Shown here piece by piece: positions 11,856-24,100 of a DNA stretch of 64,000 nucleotides. A program made the position numbers and the translations under genes. Position 1 is the stretch's first letter; each line of letters begins with the position of its first letter. Under the pieces are notes generated by a model, which was not told where the DNA came from, searched no databases, and saw nothing but the letters and a program-made list of their open reading frames with translations. Source of the stretch: Oasisia sp. SBJ-2009 (lineage: Eukaryota > Annelida > Polychaeta > Sabellida > Siboglinidae); contig OZ024861.1 of the NCBI GenBank assembly GCA_964017155.1, forward strand, positions 24,990,213 to 25,054,212. The letters run 5' to 3'.

Positions 11856-12096
11856 AAAATTCCAGCTTGAAAGAGTCTATGTGATATGTTTTTAACCTTA
11901 CTGGCAAACACTCAGAAACACTCAGAAACTTCTGTGTGGGTGTAGTATGGTTTATCTTCAATACTTTATGTATAACAAACAAACCTAAATTACTGCCAAA
12001 ATCCTTGCCGGAGAGCTTAGTCCTGAAACTTGCTGTCAGATTGACAGATTGAAAAACGCTGACAATCTGAATGATGCATGATGACTGGTTCAGCGG

Positions 12097-15000
12097 CTAC
12101 TGTGGTCTAGAGCATCCCACCTTGAAACATGCACAAAACATTGTGCAAGGTAAGCGTTTATTCTTACAACTGCATCTCTTGGTGTTACAGGGGGGTTCAG
12201 CTTTGCAGTCACATCTGATCATTCCCAAAATGTAGTCAGGGGCAGGTTTTGTGTCGTCTGGTAAACCGATCGGACTAAGTGATTTGTTTTCTGTGTCCAT
12301 CTTCCAACCAAATTCTTCTGGTTTCAGCTGCCTAGGGTCAATATTGATAGTACGCCACAATACTGTCTGGAAATGGACCCTCTTCACATTTTCTATGAAT
12401 GCCTCCCTCGTTGGTGGAAGAGAAGCCATGTTTGGAGAAGATGAATGGCCTTTGCCATTTTTTTCCCCACACAAGAAGCCTAGTGTGTGACATGTGTGTG
12501 CTGTCATTCATGCCATAACGCGCTGAAATAAAACGAGTGGCTTGATCTATCAATTGCTGGAGGGGTGCATCCACATTGCCAATTGCTGATAAGTCACATC
12601 CTTCTTTCAGGTGTTTGATTACTCTGCCTTTGCCAATGCCAAGGTAACATGCCACTGTGTCGCATCCTGATATAGCATGCGCAGGTAGAAGGTTTGTCAC
12701 AATTTCCTTATGCTTTGCCTGTGTCAACTTGATGTCCAGTATCGCCCTTTCTTTGCTTGGGGATTCCATAGTCAGTGGCACTTCCAGTCATGCCATTTGG
12801 TAGTGATGCAGTAGCAAAATAGAAACATCAGTATCGTCTGAAATCACTGAGATTGATTGGGCCTCTCCGACACACTTCAAGACTTGCTGGACAATGATGA
12901 TGTCAGCCTCTTCCTGGTATGTTTCCAGATCGTACCGGATCCTTTTCTCTTCGTTTTGGACTTCAATGGGGCAAGGATCCTCCCCTGTGACAACCAACTT
13001 GTGGTCTCCCGTACTCTGCAGATGAAAAAGCCTGTCTTCTGTCAGCTCTTCACATAGGATCCGGATCAGCTGTTTCTTGTTTTCAACAGAAGACAAGGCA
13101 ACCTTCTGTGCATGCAACTTTGTTGTCCATAGCAGGTGATGTTTCCTAGTAATTCCGGTCTCTCAGCCATCTCGCGTAGTGGAGTTGATGCTGTACTCGT
13201 GGTATCTGTCAAAGATGAGGTAGACATCACTGTTGGTCAGGTATGAAGCTATCCGTGTCTTGACATTAACGATGAAATCTGCAACAGAACCATCTGCTGG
13301 CCAATGTACAGTCCATAGAAGGGCTGACCCATCTATGACAGTGGCATCTGCATCACCAGCATTCCTCCGCGAAACTTCAATCTGGAGCGACCTCTTGAGC
13401 TTTGACTTAGCTTTACAAATCCGCATTCCATCCTTCATGAACATTGCAGTTGGGACAGGTGCAAGCTCATAAGAAAATACATCATTCACGTCGACATCCC
13501 GGTCACTAGATAACAATGCAATGACCCTTGAGTAGATTGCATTCAAATCGTAGACTTTAGAGTCACCAATCTTTACAAATTTGCATGATGCCGCCATTGT
13601 CTCCACTTTCTTGGAGATGGTGCTGTTGAATCCTTCTGGCCATGTCTTCTCGTAATCTTCCAACATAGTCTCTCCAATCATCACAGCATTTTCTACATTG
13701 ACAGATTCTGGGGCTAGCTTCCCGCTAACAATGTTCACAATGCTGCCTTCTGGATGCTCCTTCGAATCCATAGGATCTATGAATAGTCAAGTTTGCGACG
13801 GAGTCCAGCCCTGTCCTTCGCATCCGCTTGTATCGTTGCCTTGGCCTCCTCTTTGTGATACAGTTGAACCCTGGTGGCACCTGTCTCCTCCTCTTCCATC
13901 TCCCCCATGTCAGACTCTATCTTGCAGCAGATATGACGGCTTAGCGCCCATATCTTCAGTGCGTTCGACTTTAGCGTGATTCCTATTATTCCGCCAACAC
14001 TGTGGCCGTACCTCATATAGGTGGATTCTATGAACTGGTCGCTCCACAGACCATTCCATATGCCCTGAATGTGTCGTGTCACATGTTGCCCCTTTAGAAA
14101 AAGTCTTTCTACGTGAGGGGGAAGTTTCTCCATGGAACGCCAGTAGTACAAGCCATACCGTGCATAGTTTACATGACCGGCAGCGAAGTAGTATGGAAGC
14201 ATCTTTTTAAATGTAGCTAGGTGAACAAGCCAGTCACCCTCGCGTTCCACCCTAACATATGTCATCATCACCAATACAGGCTTCACCAAGATCTCAACCC
14301 ACAGTTTCACTGTCCTGCTCTCACTAGCAATCTGATCCAAGGCTTTCATCAGGTCTTCAGTATTCTCAAAATGATGATCCATGAACAAGCCACGAACTAC
14401 CTCCTCTGCCATCATCTGAAGGGCACGTACATTTTGTGGGAACTTCTTACCACTCAACATGTTTGGAACCCCTCCAAACACTTCGGAAAGGATATCAGAT
14501 AGCCCGCTTTCAGCCATCAATGAACCCACAGCCCCAGCAAAACTCATCAGAGCATGCATACCCCCAAGACGCAAGTACATGTCTTTGAATCGTTCTGGCT
14601 GATCCCAAGATACATGCACGGCAACCCGGTAGAGTTGTTGGTCGCACGTCAAAAGGCTGAATGTCTGACCGGTTTGCGATGTAAGCTCCTGCACTCTAAC
14701 CATAGCTGTTAACATCGTATCTGGATCAGATGGCTTCATGTCGATCAGGGGCAAGTAGATGGCTTTCGTCTTCGGTTGTGGAAGATGACCCTGCTCCCTG
14801 CATAGTTTCGTGTTGTAGCCATGACACTCTGGGCAGTCCTCCTTTGCAAGGATGTCCTGTAGGAAACTGTGATTGACCTCCGACGCTCTCCTAACTGCAA
14901 TTGCTTGGTGGGCGCGCGACTTCAAAGTGGGGATAACCATTATAACATGGGATTCAGGCATTTGTGGCTGTTTCGGTCCCTGATACTGGTGGATATCAAC

Positions 15001-15215
15001 ATCATAAGGAACCTCTGAGGAATCATTGGGGACCCTTCTGATTCGTGGGTTGTCTTCTTGCTCACCCTCTGAGGGGGCTGGGAGTACTGAGTGAGAAGGA
15101 TGACAAGTGAGTGGGTGGACTGCCTACCATTTTGAGACGATATGTCCGCATCAAAATTATCCGCAATCGCCTGAACTAGACCATCAGCAGCATTTGATAT
15201 ACCAGACATCTTCAA
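12097..15215 (-). pseudogene. Decayed transposon ORF: conserved N-terminal region, FEN/XPG-like PIN nuclease, CXC domain
   Basis: Read on the minus strand, successive frames give one protein of roughly 1000 residues broken by frame changes or stops near 14950, 13775, 13160, 12785 and 12450. Segment 14961-13777 (394 aa) has a CPECHGY-type cysteine pair, then TCDQQLYRVAV and LGGMHALMSFAG. Segment 13771-13163 ends with VYLIFDRYHEYSI. Segments 13117-12788 and 12781-12338 carry EEADIIIV, VISDDTDVSILLL and SGCDTVACYLGIGKGR. The acidic patches followed by a G-x-G turn match the FEN-1/XPG PIN fold. The C-terminus (12097-12507) has a Cys-rich RCDCKAEPPCNTKRCSCKNK block like tesmin/MSL2 CXC DNA-binding domains. 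Large ORFs of this kind occur scattered in cnidarian and molluscan genomes as TE-like uncharacterised proteins. The functional reading is inference from motifs. Confidence 0.75.
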
Positions 15216-15641
15216 ATCTGCAACTGCAGCTTTGGCAGCAGATTTCTTGAAATTGTTTGTTTTGTTAATCAGACAAGCCTAGCATCTGACAAGCGTAGCA
15301 TTGCTGACCTTCACGTTCGATATGCTAAGCTGATATTACCCAGGCGGGCACCCAGGGTACCACAAAATTACCAGAAAATGGTTAATTGCCCTCTGTATGG
15401 CATAAAGAGTGGCTTAACAAAATCAATAACATGAATATTCATGATTAACAAACATATTTAAGCCATTGGTAAACACTCTTCATTAAAAAATGGAAAAAAT
15501 AATTTTATTCTTCAGATTTTCAGTATATCCAATATAAAGGGGTTAATATCTAGAGTTGCCCAATATATATCACCGGGCACCCTCCTGATTCTGATTAAGC
15601 ATGCCCCAGGCTACAAGAATCAACAGAGAAACAAACTTTAT

Positions 15642-15999
15642 CCTACTGTTGTTTGACCATTTTCTGCAAAATCATGCCTGAAATCGTGGAATTTCCCTAA
15701 CTTAAAATGGCTAGAAAGGGGTTAATTCATTGTGTTGATCCATATTTGATTCTGCACTATAGTATTATGTTAATAAATATCAGAGAAAGCAAACTGGGTT
15801 CATTTGATATGAGTTTTTACTATGAAAATATGGGAGTTTCCGTTTTTTTCTTCAGAATTTGAGTGTATCCGATAGAAAAGGGTTAATATCTAGAGTTGCC
15901 CAATAGATATCACCGGGCATCATCCTGATTCTGATTAACCATGCCCCAGGCTACCAGAATCAACAGAGAAAAAAACGTTATCCGACAAAACCAGGTTCA
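15642..15999 (-). repeat. Right terminal inverted repeat of the long-TIR transposon
   Basis: 358 bp, the inverted copy of 11499-11855 with scattered substitutions. Immediately inward (15505-15641) is a second, shorter copy of its outer portion in the same orientation, so this arm is partly duplicated. Confidence 0.88.
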
Positions 16000-16000
16000 C

Positions 16001-17669
16001 TAAAACATAGGGCTTTGGCTAATGGACTAAACTGTATTTACCTCATTCTAATTTGAGAAAGCAATTTGAAAAGGTCCGTCTTCAACGCCTTTCAAACGAC
16101 GCAGTAATGTCGCATTGCTTGACTGGTGGCAGCAGATTGTACAGGAGCCGCTTTAGAAAATGCAGTTTCCACAAATCTTAGGAGGGGTATTGCTGGTATT
16201 GTTAGCAGACCATAAGACAAACATCAGTATTTCTTATAACGTGCTTTTATTGTTGCACAATTGTATACACACGATTGCCAGCGAAGTGTTGCTGTTGCGA
16301 ATCCTTTACCAATAAACTAATTTTAAGTAACATTCTATAACCGTAAGTTCTAAAACACCAATGTTATTGTCAATGACAATAACACGATTTCCATCGATTG
16401 TGAATATACCGGAGTACGGACTTGTTATCCTTTATGCTATTGACATGTTATTGTTAATGTTATACCATGTGTACTGTTTATGTTATAATGCCTAGAGCTT
16501 CTTCTGTGTTAAATCTCCGAGCTCGGAATTGAGGGGCTGTAGAAGTATATAATGTATATGTTTGCATAATGGCATAATAATGATAAGACATAACTGTGCT
16601 GTCAACAAATGTACATCACCCCGTTTGTCGGGGAAGTCAACTGTCATCAAACGTTGACAAATCGTCTAGGTGCTGTGTGCATCCACGCGACTCATCATGT
16701 GACACCAGACGTTCTGTACGACGTCAACCACGACCTATGCCATGGTCACGTGATCAACTATTAGCCAAACAACGCGTGGACGAGTTAACTGCCCTACCGT
16801 TAAGACGACAGTGCAGCAAGATAACTATGGAATGCCAACCACACAAATACCAGGCACCGGGATTTTAAACTCGAGAATAATACCATTTTATATCAAACAT
16901 ACACTGCAACAACGTCACCCATGTGGCAACAATAACGATTTATCTGTATTGTACATCCCGCAAATTCATGCTCATAGCTTGTGTACGTCATGAGTCCATA
17001 GAGTTCTACATTCCAAGTGAACAACACAGAACTTTGCAACCTATTCCATTTAATTAATTAAATTAATAGCCATACCTTGCAATAATTATTGTGAATAGCA
17101 TCTCAGTGGGCATAACCTCATTTAATATCTAGTGACATCCTTAATTTTTATTTATTATAGCAATATACTTATCAGTTAATTCTACCTAACCCATACTATT
17201 TCCCCACCCAAAGCTGGCAAATCAGATAAGTTGCTGGCTGTCTGTGATGGTTAACATAGCGACTAGAGGTGCGGAAATCTCAACACATCAACCTGGCTAG
17301 AAACAGTGCACTAACCTCGCTTATGCAAAACAAGGCCCCACCAGAACAAACTATTCAAGTGCAATAGCTGGCAGAATGCAGGTGAAAAGGACATTAGCTT
17401 CCTGACATCAACGCATTCTTTCATCACATCACGTCTTGGGCACCCATCATCGCCAACGCAACTGGCCAATGCAAACAAATGTCCCCGTTAAAATGTCATC
17501 ACTTGTCAATTGACCATCACAATTCAATCTTCAACAACGACCAGCCTTCTTTCCCCGATACGGCTCCAGTACAAACATCTGAATCTTGGTTAAATATTCC
17601 GGTGCTTCGTCACATTGTTGGCCAGCATCAGGACGGGTGGTGTCATGGTCTTATGGTGTCTGTAAGACG
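16001..17669. other. Intergenic between the long-TIR transposon and the MTCH2 stop; no gene seen
   Basis: AT-rich unique sequence. A reading frame at 16596-16868 has no recognisable domain or splice context. On the minus strand, downstream of MTCH2, TTTATT at 17151-17156 (AATAAA on the coding strand) is about 515 bases past the stop and could be its polyadenylation signal; this is a weak call. Confidence 0.35.
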
Positions 17670-17765
17670 TCACTGGTACATTGGCATAAGACCACCGTCT
17701 GTCAGTGTGATCACAGGGCCCTTGTAGTAGCGCCAGAACAGACTCGATCCACGCTTCAGCTGGTG
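17670..17765 (-). CDS. MTCH2: MTCH2 exon 12 and stop
   Basis: 32 codons including TGA (17670-17672). It begins HQLKRGSSLFWRYYKGPV, matching the R-G-x-S-L-F-x-R C-terminal motif. Confidence 0.92.
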   Translation of the reverse strand, partial: HQLKRGSSLFWRYYKGPVITLTDGGLMPMYQ

Positions 17766-17901
17766 CTGCAAGGCAAAAGCAATGCAATTACTCGTCTATG
17801 CCATAGAAGAACAAGCAGCTAATTGTGACCTCAAAATAATGTTTACAACATGTAAAAACATAATACCATTTTCACAAATAAGATTGATACGCATATAATA
17901 A

Positions 17902-17956
<55 letters not shown>

Positions 17957-18101
17957 TGCGTTTGTGTGTGTTTATATATATATATATATAATTTTAATTG
18001 ACATAAATATATAAATATAATAATAGACATAAACAAATATATATATATATATATCTATAAATATATTTGTCTATTATTATATTTATACATACATGTCTAT
18101 T

Positions 18102-18140
<39 letters not shown>

Positions 18141-21100
18141 ATGTAATTTTAATAGACATAAATGTATAAATATAATAGACATAAATAAATATATATATAT
18201 TTATGTCTATTATTATATTTATACATTTATGTGTATTAAAATTATACATTGTATATGGTAGTAATTATTCTCTGTACTAATTGGTATATTCAAAACTGTG
18301 CATGTACTTAGAGTTTCCACCTACTGGCTAACAATTAACATTACTTGTTTCTGACCACTCATTAACAATTAACAGTAATGATTTTGGTGACAAAAAGTCG
18401 TCGATGTGCCTTTGTATTTTGTCAGACGTTTTTGACCCAAATTGCAAAGCCTCTCAGATTATGCATACATATCTATTCTTAATAATTTCAGGATAAATCA
18501 TAGCAAACTTTGCACAAACAAACAGCAACTACCCATCAGCATGTTTGTTAATTATTTCTCCATTGTATGTGGTGTCGCTAGAATTAATTCTGCTTTGGTG
18601 ATTCTTTTAATAAAACTAATTCTACTAAAACAGTAGACTTGTCAATCACATCACTAATGTGATAAACATGCACCTAAAACACTTGTTTAAGGCAATAATT
18701 CTAAATTACTCAAATCAATAGTGAACTGATGTTTCTAAATGTGCAAAAAAACGATACTTTCACCAAATGTAGTTTTGGGTTTTTCTCATATTTACGAAGT
18801 GTGTCTTACAGTGCGACATGAAGAGACTTGTCATACACATCAAGACGTACCTGTCTAGTGAGTTCTCTGCAGCAGCCCATCCAGTCTCCGTAGTTGTCCA
18901 TGTGTGGAGGCCCTCCTGCTACCAGCCTGCACAGATATAACACGTGATTAGACTGCTAGTATCAGTATTTCCCCTGCTCTATGCAGGATAAAATTATTGC
19001 GAGTCACACATGTTTGGGTGGACACATGGATATTAACTATTAAGCTAGTTTACGAACTTTCATATGTGCCTGATGACCTGAAAAGGACTACAAACACACG
19101 TGACACCATTTACACTCACTTCTAAGGCATAACTAACAATATCTATGGTTTTGGAAGACCTTTTCTTTTGCTCGTTCATTTTTTACCCGTCCACCCATAT
19201 TTCTACCCGTCCATATTCGTTTTTACCCATCCAAATGACAGGTGGACGGGTCTCTACATAATGTCACTGATTTTCTAAGGCACCTCGCTCAAAATATGCC
19301 AGAATTGCCTATAGCTATATATCTGCACTATTATGACTATAAACATGTTTACATTTGCATTTGTGTCCTCTCTATTTCTCATGGAATAGGTTAAAACAGT
19401 AAGGTGATTTAAAAAAATAGTTCTAAGTGGCCATGCCCCTGGACCTATATTGTGCGCATCTCGCCTTCGGTGCTCCCTCAGCCCATCCTACCACCTCACG
19501 CATCTTTTCACTCAGGGGAAACACTGAGTATCATACAAATATATGGTTTTGACTTCAATGAAGCATTGCCATGTATGTGTCCTGCCACTGTATACTGGAT
19601 ATTGTCTATTCTAGACAAGTGCACAAACACAGCTGACAAGGCTGTTCAATTTCCCAGTAAAGAGACGGACCTCGCGAGAAGCACGATATGTCACAATCGC
19701 GTAAGTAATTCTAAATGAATTATCATTGTATTTTCTGCAATAAGTTGCCAATTGGCAGACGTGATGAGAATGCTACTAGGAAGCGACTGACCATTGAGAA
19801 AAAGCAAACAGACCTCAGCACCTGAGTGTAGATGCACTTACTGTGAACCAAATTGTGTGAGTTCATGCAAGCGTGTATGCATGTCTGATTGTGCATGCAT
19901 GTTCAAATCTGTCTGTCTGAACAATGCACTACTTTGCAATATATGTCATATTAGGATGTCGGGCTCCACATTAACTCACCCGCTGTTGTTTACTACCATG
20001 ATGTTTGCAATGAGGTTGAGGGGGTAAGTTACTTGAGTCACAGCGAGCTGAAACAACAAGACAAAACATTCACCAGGTGGACGCATCAAACCTTCAAATA
20101 TATCGATTTTAAAGGGATACTCCAGTCAGTGAGAAACTCACAGCATTTACTTACATCTGTATACTATATTGGTTGTGTATAGTAATTGTGCACACAGATC
20201 GTTAATAAACAATTAATTATAGTACAATTGTACAAGAAACACTTCATGTTGGATTCAGGGAGCTGCCATCTTGAGACTTATGTGCCAGTGACATAAACCA
20301 TTTACGTCACTGGCGCATGCACATTCGAACATCCTATGTCTGTCCAATGGTTTTTGATGTATTCAGTACGTCGCGGATTGCTTACGTCACTATCACAATT
20401 ATTAGCGAAGATTCCGCCAATCCTTGCCAGTTTTAACAATGCGCGTAAACGATTTGGCTTACGTCACTGGCGCACAAGTCTCAAGATGGCAGCGCCCTGA
20501 ATTTAAGATAGCATGTTTTTGATACCATTAAATTACAACTAATTTTTTATTAATTTTATTAATGATCTTTGTGCACAATTATTAGGCACAACCAATATAG
20601 TATACATATGTAAGTTAATACTCTGAACCTCTCACTGAGTGCAGTATCCCTTTAAAACAAACAACTCTTAGAAAGTTTATCCTCTATGCAGATGTGATTT
20701 ACCAAGTGTCTACACTCAGGCCATCGCCAACAACCATGGATAGCTGGACACAGTTTACTGTCAGAAGCACGGGAACTAGCTAACTTCAAAGGTATTCCTA
20801 GATGGGGATGCAATCAGTACCAATAGATTAGAAATAAATAGACACTGTTTATTAAACACAATTTCCCAAGACATAAGCCTTCAATGTATTTCATCTAACA
20901 TTAATATTTCTTTTAAAATGAGGAACAGAGACCCTCAAATTAGATTAAAATTGCCAAATGGAACATATCAATCAATACAAGACGTTGAACAAGTTGAAGG
21001 TATCACTGTTACCAATATGTCAACATAACAGTCACATATATATGTTCATCATTACATATATATGCTGCCATTAAGGATACACCACTGTTACATCAATATT

Positions 21101-24100
21101 ACAAATGGGAAAGGTCACGCGGTAACGGAGTCACCAAAATTTTGTATTTTCTGTCATAACTTTTGAACCAAGCAAGCTAGAATAATAAATGAAACAGTTT
21201 TATGTATGTCTTGTATAGTTCTTTTATTGTAGTAAGTAACTGGGCATTCACCTCTCAGTTTTTGTGTGTAAACAGCTGAAAACTGCCCGGTAACGGAGTC
21301 ACATAAAATTAGCAGGTGTTTCTAGGGTGAATAATCAAACCATGACAACTTGCTGTTCTCTTCATATAAATGCCATTACTGTTTATTGGCATGATAACTA
21401 AGATTGTTAACTCTAACCTGACCAAGTTTGATGATCTTAACACACACAAAAAAAATTTATGGACATATTTCTGAAGCTATGTATGGTAACGGAGTCACAT
21501 TGAGCTATGGTAACGGAGTCACACCTCCCATGCCTCCTGTTCAAATAGTGGTAAATACCAGACTACCTGGGAAAAACTCTTAAAGGGATTAAATTTGAAC
21601 AATTTTTGCAGTACCAGTTACTGTACCATCACCATAATGATACATTTGTAATTATACATCAGTACTGGTTGTTTTCGAAGAATCATAATTGTAGTAAGAC
21701 TGAAAACAACAATGGTTGATATATTGTAAACACATCTTTTTGTTTATATTTTATCCCAATTATGACATGTATTAAACACAAATACATAATATAAAACCAT
21801 TTTATAGTTGAGATTTATTGATGGGCATTCTTTCAATAGATATTGAATGGATTAAATGTGTGTCTGCACCATGGGCAATCCATGCCATGTGCCACATGGC
21901 TTATGGTGGGTGATAAAAGGGAACCATGCTTGCCACACATTGTCAAACGGTCTACTTCCTCTTCCACTCATGATGCTAACTGACCAGTTATCACTGCTTC
22001 ATGTTCAGGAATAAAATGTCTGACAGAAAGTGCCTGTTTATTGATTCTGGAATACATGGCTTCCCAGCAGAGGATCCTAGCAGATTACAAGTTCAAATAG
22101 TAAGCTGGAGCCGGTTTGGGGCCCACAGAGACAAAGACTACAGATGTTTACAGGTCCTTAGCCAGTTAGCCTGTCTAATCTGAATGTCAAGACAGGGGAA
22201 CTAATGTTTGCACTGCCAATGTCCAGAGCCAAACATTTCTTGTGTTCCTTAAACAGATTACCAACTGGCACCCAACAGTACTAGACTTTAGTACTTGGCA
22301 TTGTGCTGTGTGAAAATGACACTAACACTTGTTAATAAATAATCAATTTTCTTTTGAATATCTTGTTGAATTCATGTTTTAAACAAATACAAGGATACAC
22401 CTGAACTAGTAACTGGTGAACTTGTTAGTTTTAGATGAATACATTAACTAAATTCTAAATGGACAGGAACTAGCCAGTGGTAATATAAATTATAGAGTTA
22501 TTCCCACATATTTCCCGGTTAATACCACTTTTTCCGGTAATGACCAGGTTATTCCCACTGCCCTGTGTTTAACCAGTTTTCCCCGGTTACCTGCATTTAA
22601 AAAGACTGTTCTTAAGTACCATAACTTAAAGCAATCTGCTATTTGGGGAGAGATTCTTGATAGTTGCAGATATGGTAACGGAGTCACAGAATGAGTTATG
22701 GTAACGGAGTCACAGAAATGGGTAATACAAAATTCATTCTTTTTTTAAGTGTATGAAAAATCTGTTTGGATGACTTTATTACAAGTCTAAATATGCTTTC
22801 TTTTGGAAAGTATCATTACATTTTATGAATTATTTATATGAAAAAAATAAACATTTTGGTATTTTGTGGTAACGGAGTCACATACAAAAAATTGGTCCGA
22901 GGACATATGTTAGTGCTTAAAAACACTTTTTGATATATATAATTTGTAAATTTAACATCAGATTAGTAAAATATATGTGAAAACATATCATAATCTGCAA
23001 TATGAAGTTTATACATCAAAATATTGTTTGGAAAAACTTTATTTGGAAATGAGCAAATTTGATATCATGAAAAGTTTCGAGTGCCACTCCACAAGCACCA
23101 GATTCAAATGGTCATAACTTTTTTTCTAGGAGTATTGTAAAAAAAAAAACTGTTTCAGAAACTGTGCAATGTAATCTTCAATACAGGAGTGATTTCCAGG
23201 TTCAGTGATAAAGTTCATATTTTGACCCAGATGCTAACCCCTGCTTGACCTGGCCCAAATATGCTGTTACTCATATGCTATTGTTTTCTATATGTCACCA
23301 TTAAGGATATGTCATTGTTGGGGATATGTCACTGTTATCAATATGTCACTGTTATCAATATGTCACTGTTATCAATATGTCACTGTTATCAATATGTCAC
23401 TGTTATCAATATGTCACTGTTATCAATATGTCACTGTTATCAATATGTCACTGTTATCAATATGTCACTGTTATCAATATGTCACTGTTATCAATATGTC
23501 ACTGTTATCAATATGTTACTGTTATCAATATGTTACTGTTATCAATATGTTACTGTTATCAATATGTCACTGTTACTTATGTCAGTTATCAATATGTCGC
23601 TGTTATCAATATGTCACTGTTATCAATATGTCACTGTTATCAATATGTCACTGTTATCAATATGTCACTGTTATCAATATGTCACTGTTATCAATATGTC
23701 GCTGTTATCAATATGTCACTGTTATCAATATGTCACTGTTATCAATATGTCACTGTTATCAATATGTCACTGTTATCAATATGTCACTGTTATCAATATG
23801 TCACTGTTATCAATATGTCACTGTTATCAATATGTCACTGTTATCAATATGTCACTGTTATCAATATGTCACTGTTACTTATGTCAGTTACCAATATGTC
23901 GCTGTTACCGATATGTCATCCAAAACGTCACTATTACCGATGTCATTAAATCTGTCATCGTCACCGATATGTCACTGTTGCTAATATGTCACCAGTACCA
24001 ATAAGTCACTGTTACCGATATGTCACCGGAACCGATATGTACGATTAGTAAAATAGCTTTTCTTGAAAGAAAACATTTACATAAATGTATATGTGTAACT

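Larger units (their letters stand above)
11499..15999 (-). mobile_element. DNA transposon with long (~357 bp) terminal inverted repeats and a nuclease/CXC ORF
   Basis: The left end (11499-11855, starting TGAACCTGGTTTTGTCGG) recurs inverted at the right end (15642-15999, ending CCGACAAAACCAGGTTCA), with high identity along the whole arm. A third, partial copy of the arm lies just inside the right repeat (about 15505-15641, same orientation). Between the arms, only the minus strand has long coding remnants (12097-15215). No target-site duplication is evident (GGT outside the left end, CTA outside the right). Long TIRs combined with a FEN/XPG-type nuclease recall the Academ superfamily; that assignment is inference. 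The element lies between the candidate small transcript and the 3' end of MTCH2. Confidence 0.85.

Noticed and set aside
16596..16868. 90-aa plus-strand frame
   Set aside because: No domain, no splice sites in phase, and no upstream or downstream exons that extend it.
23261..24004. Three overlapping ~207-247 aa frames
   Set aside because: All are the 17-bp satellite. No splice or start context, and it lies inside an MTCH2 intron.
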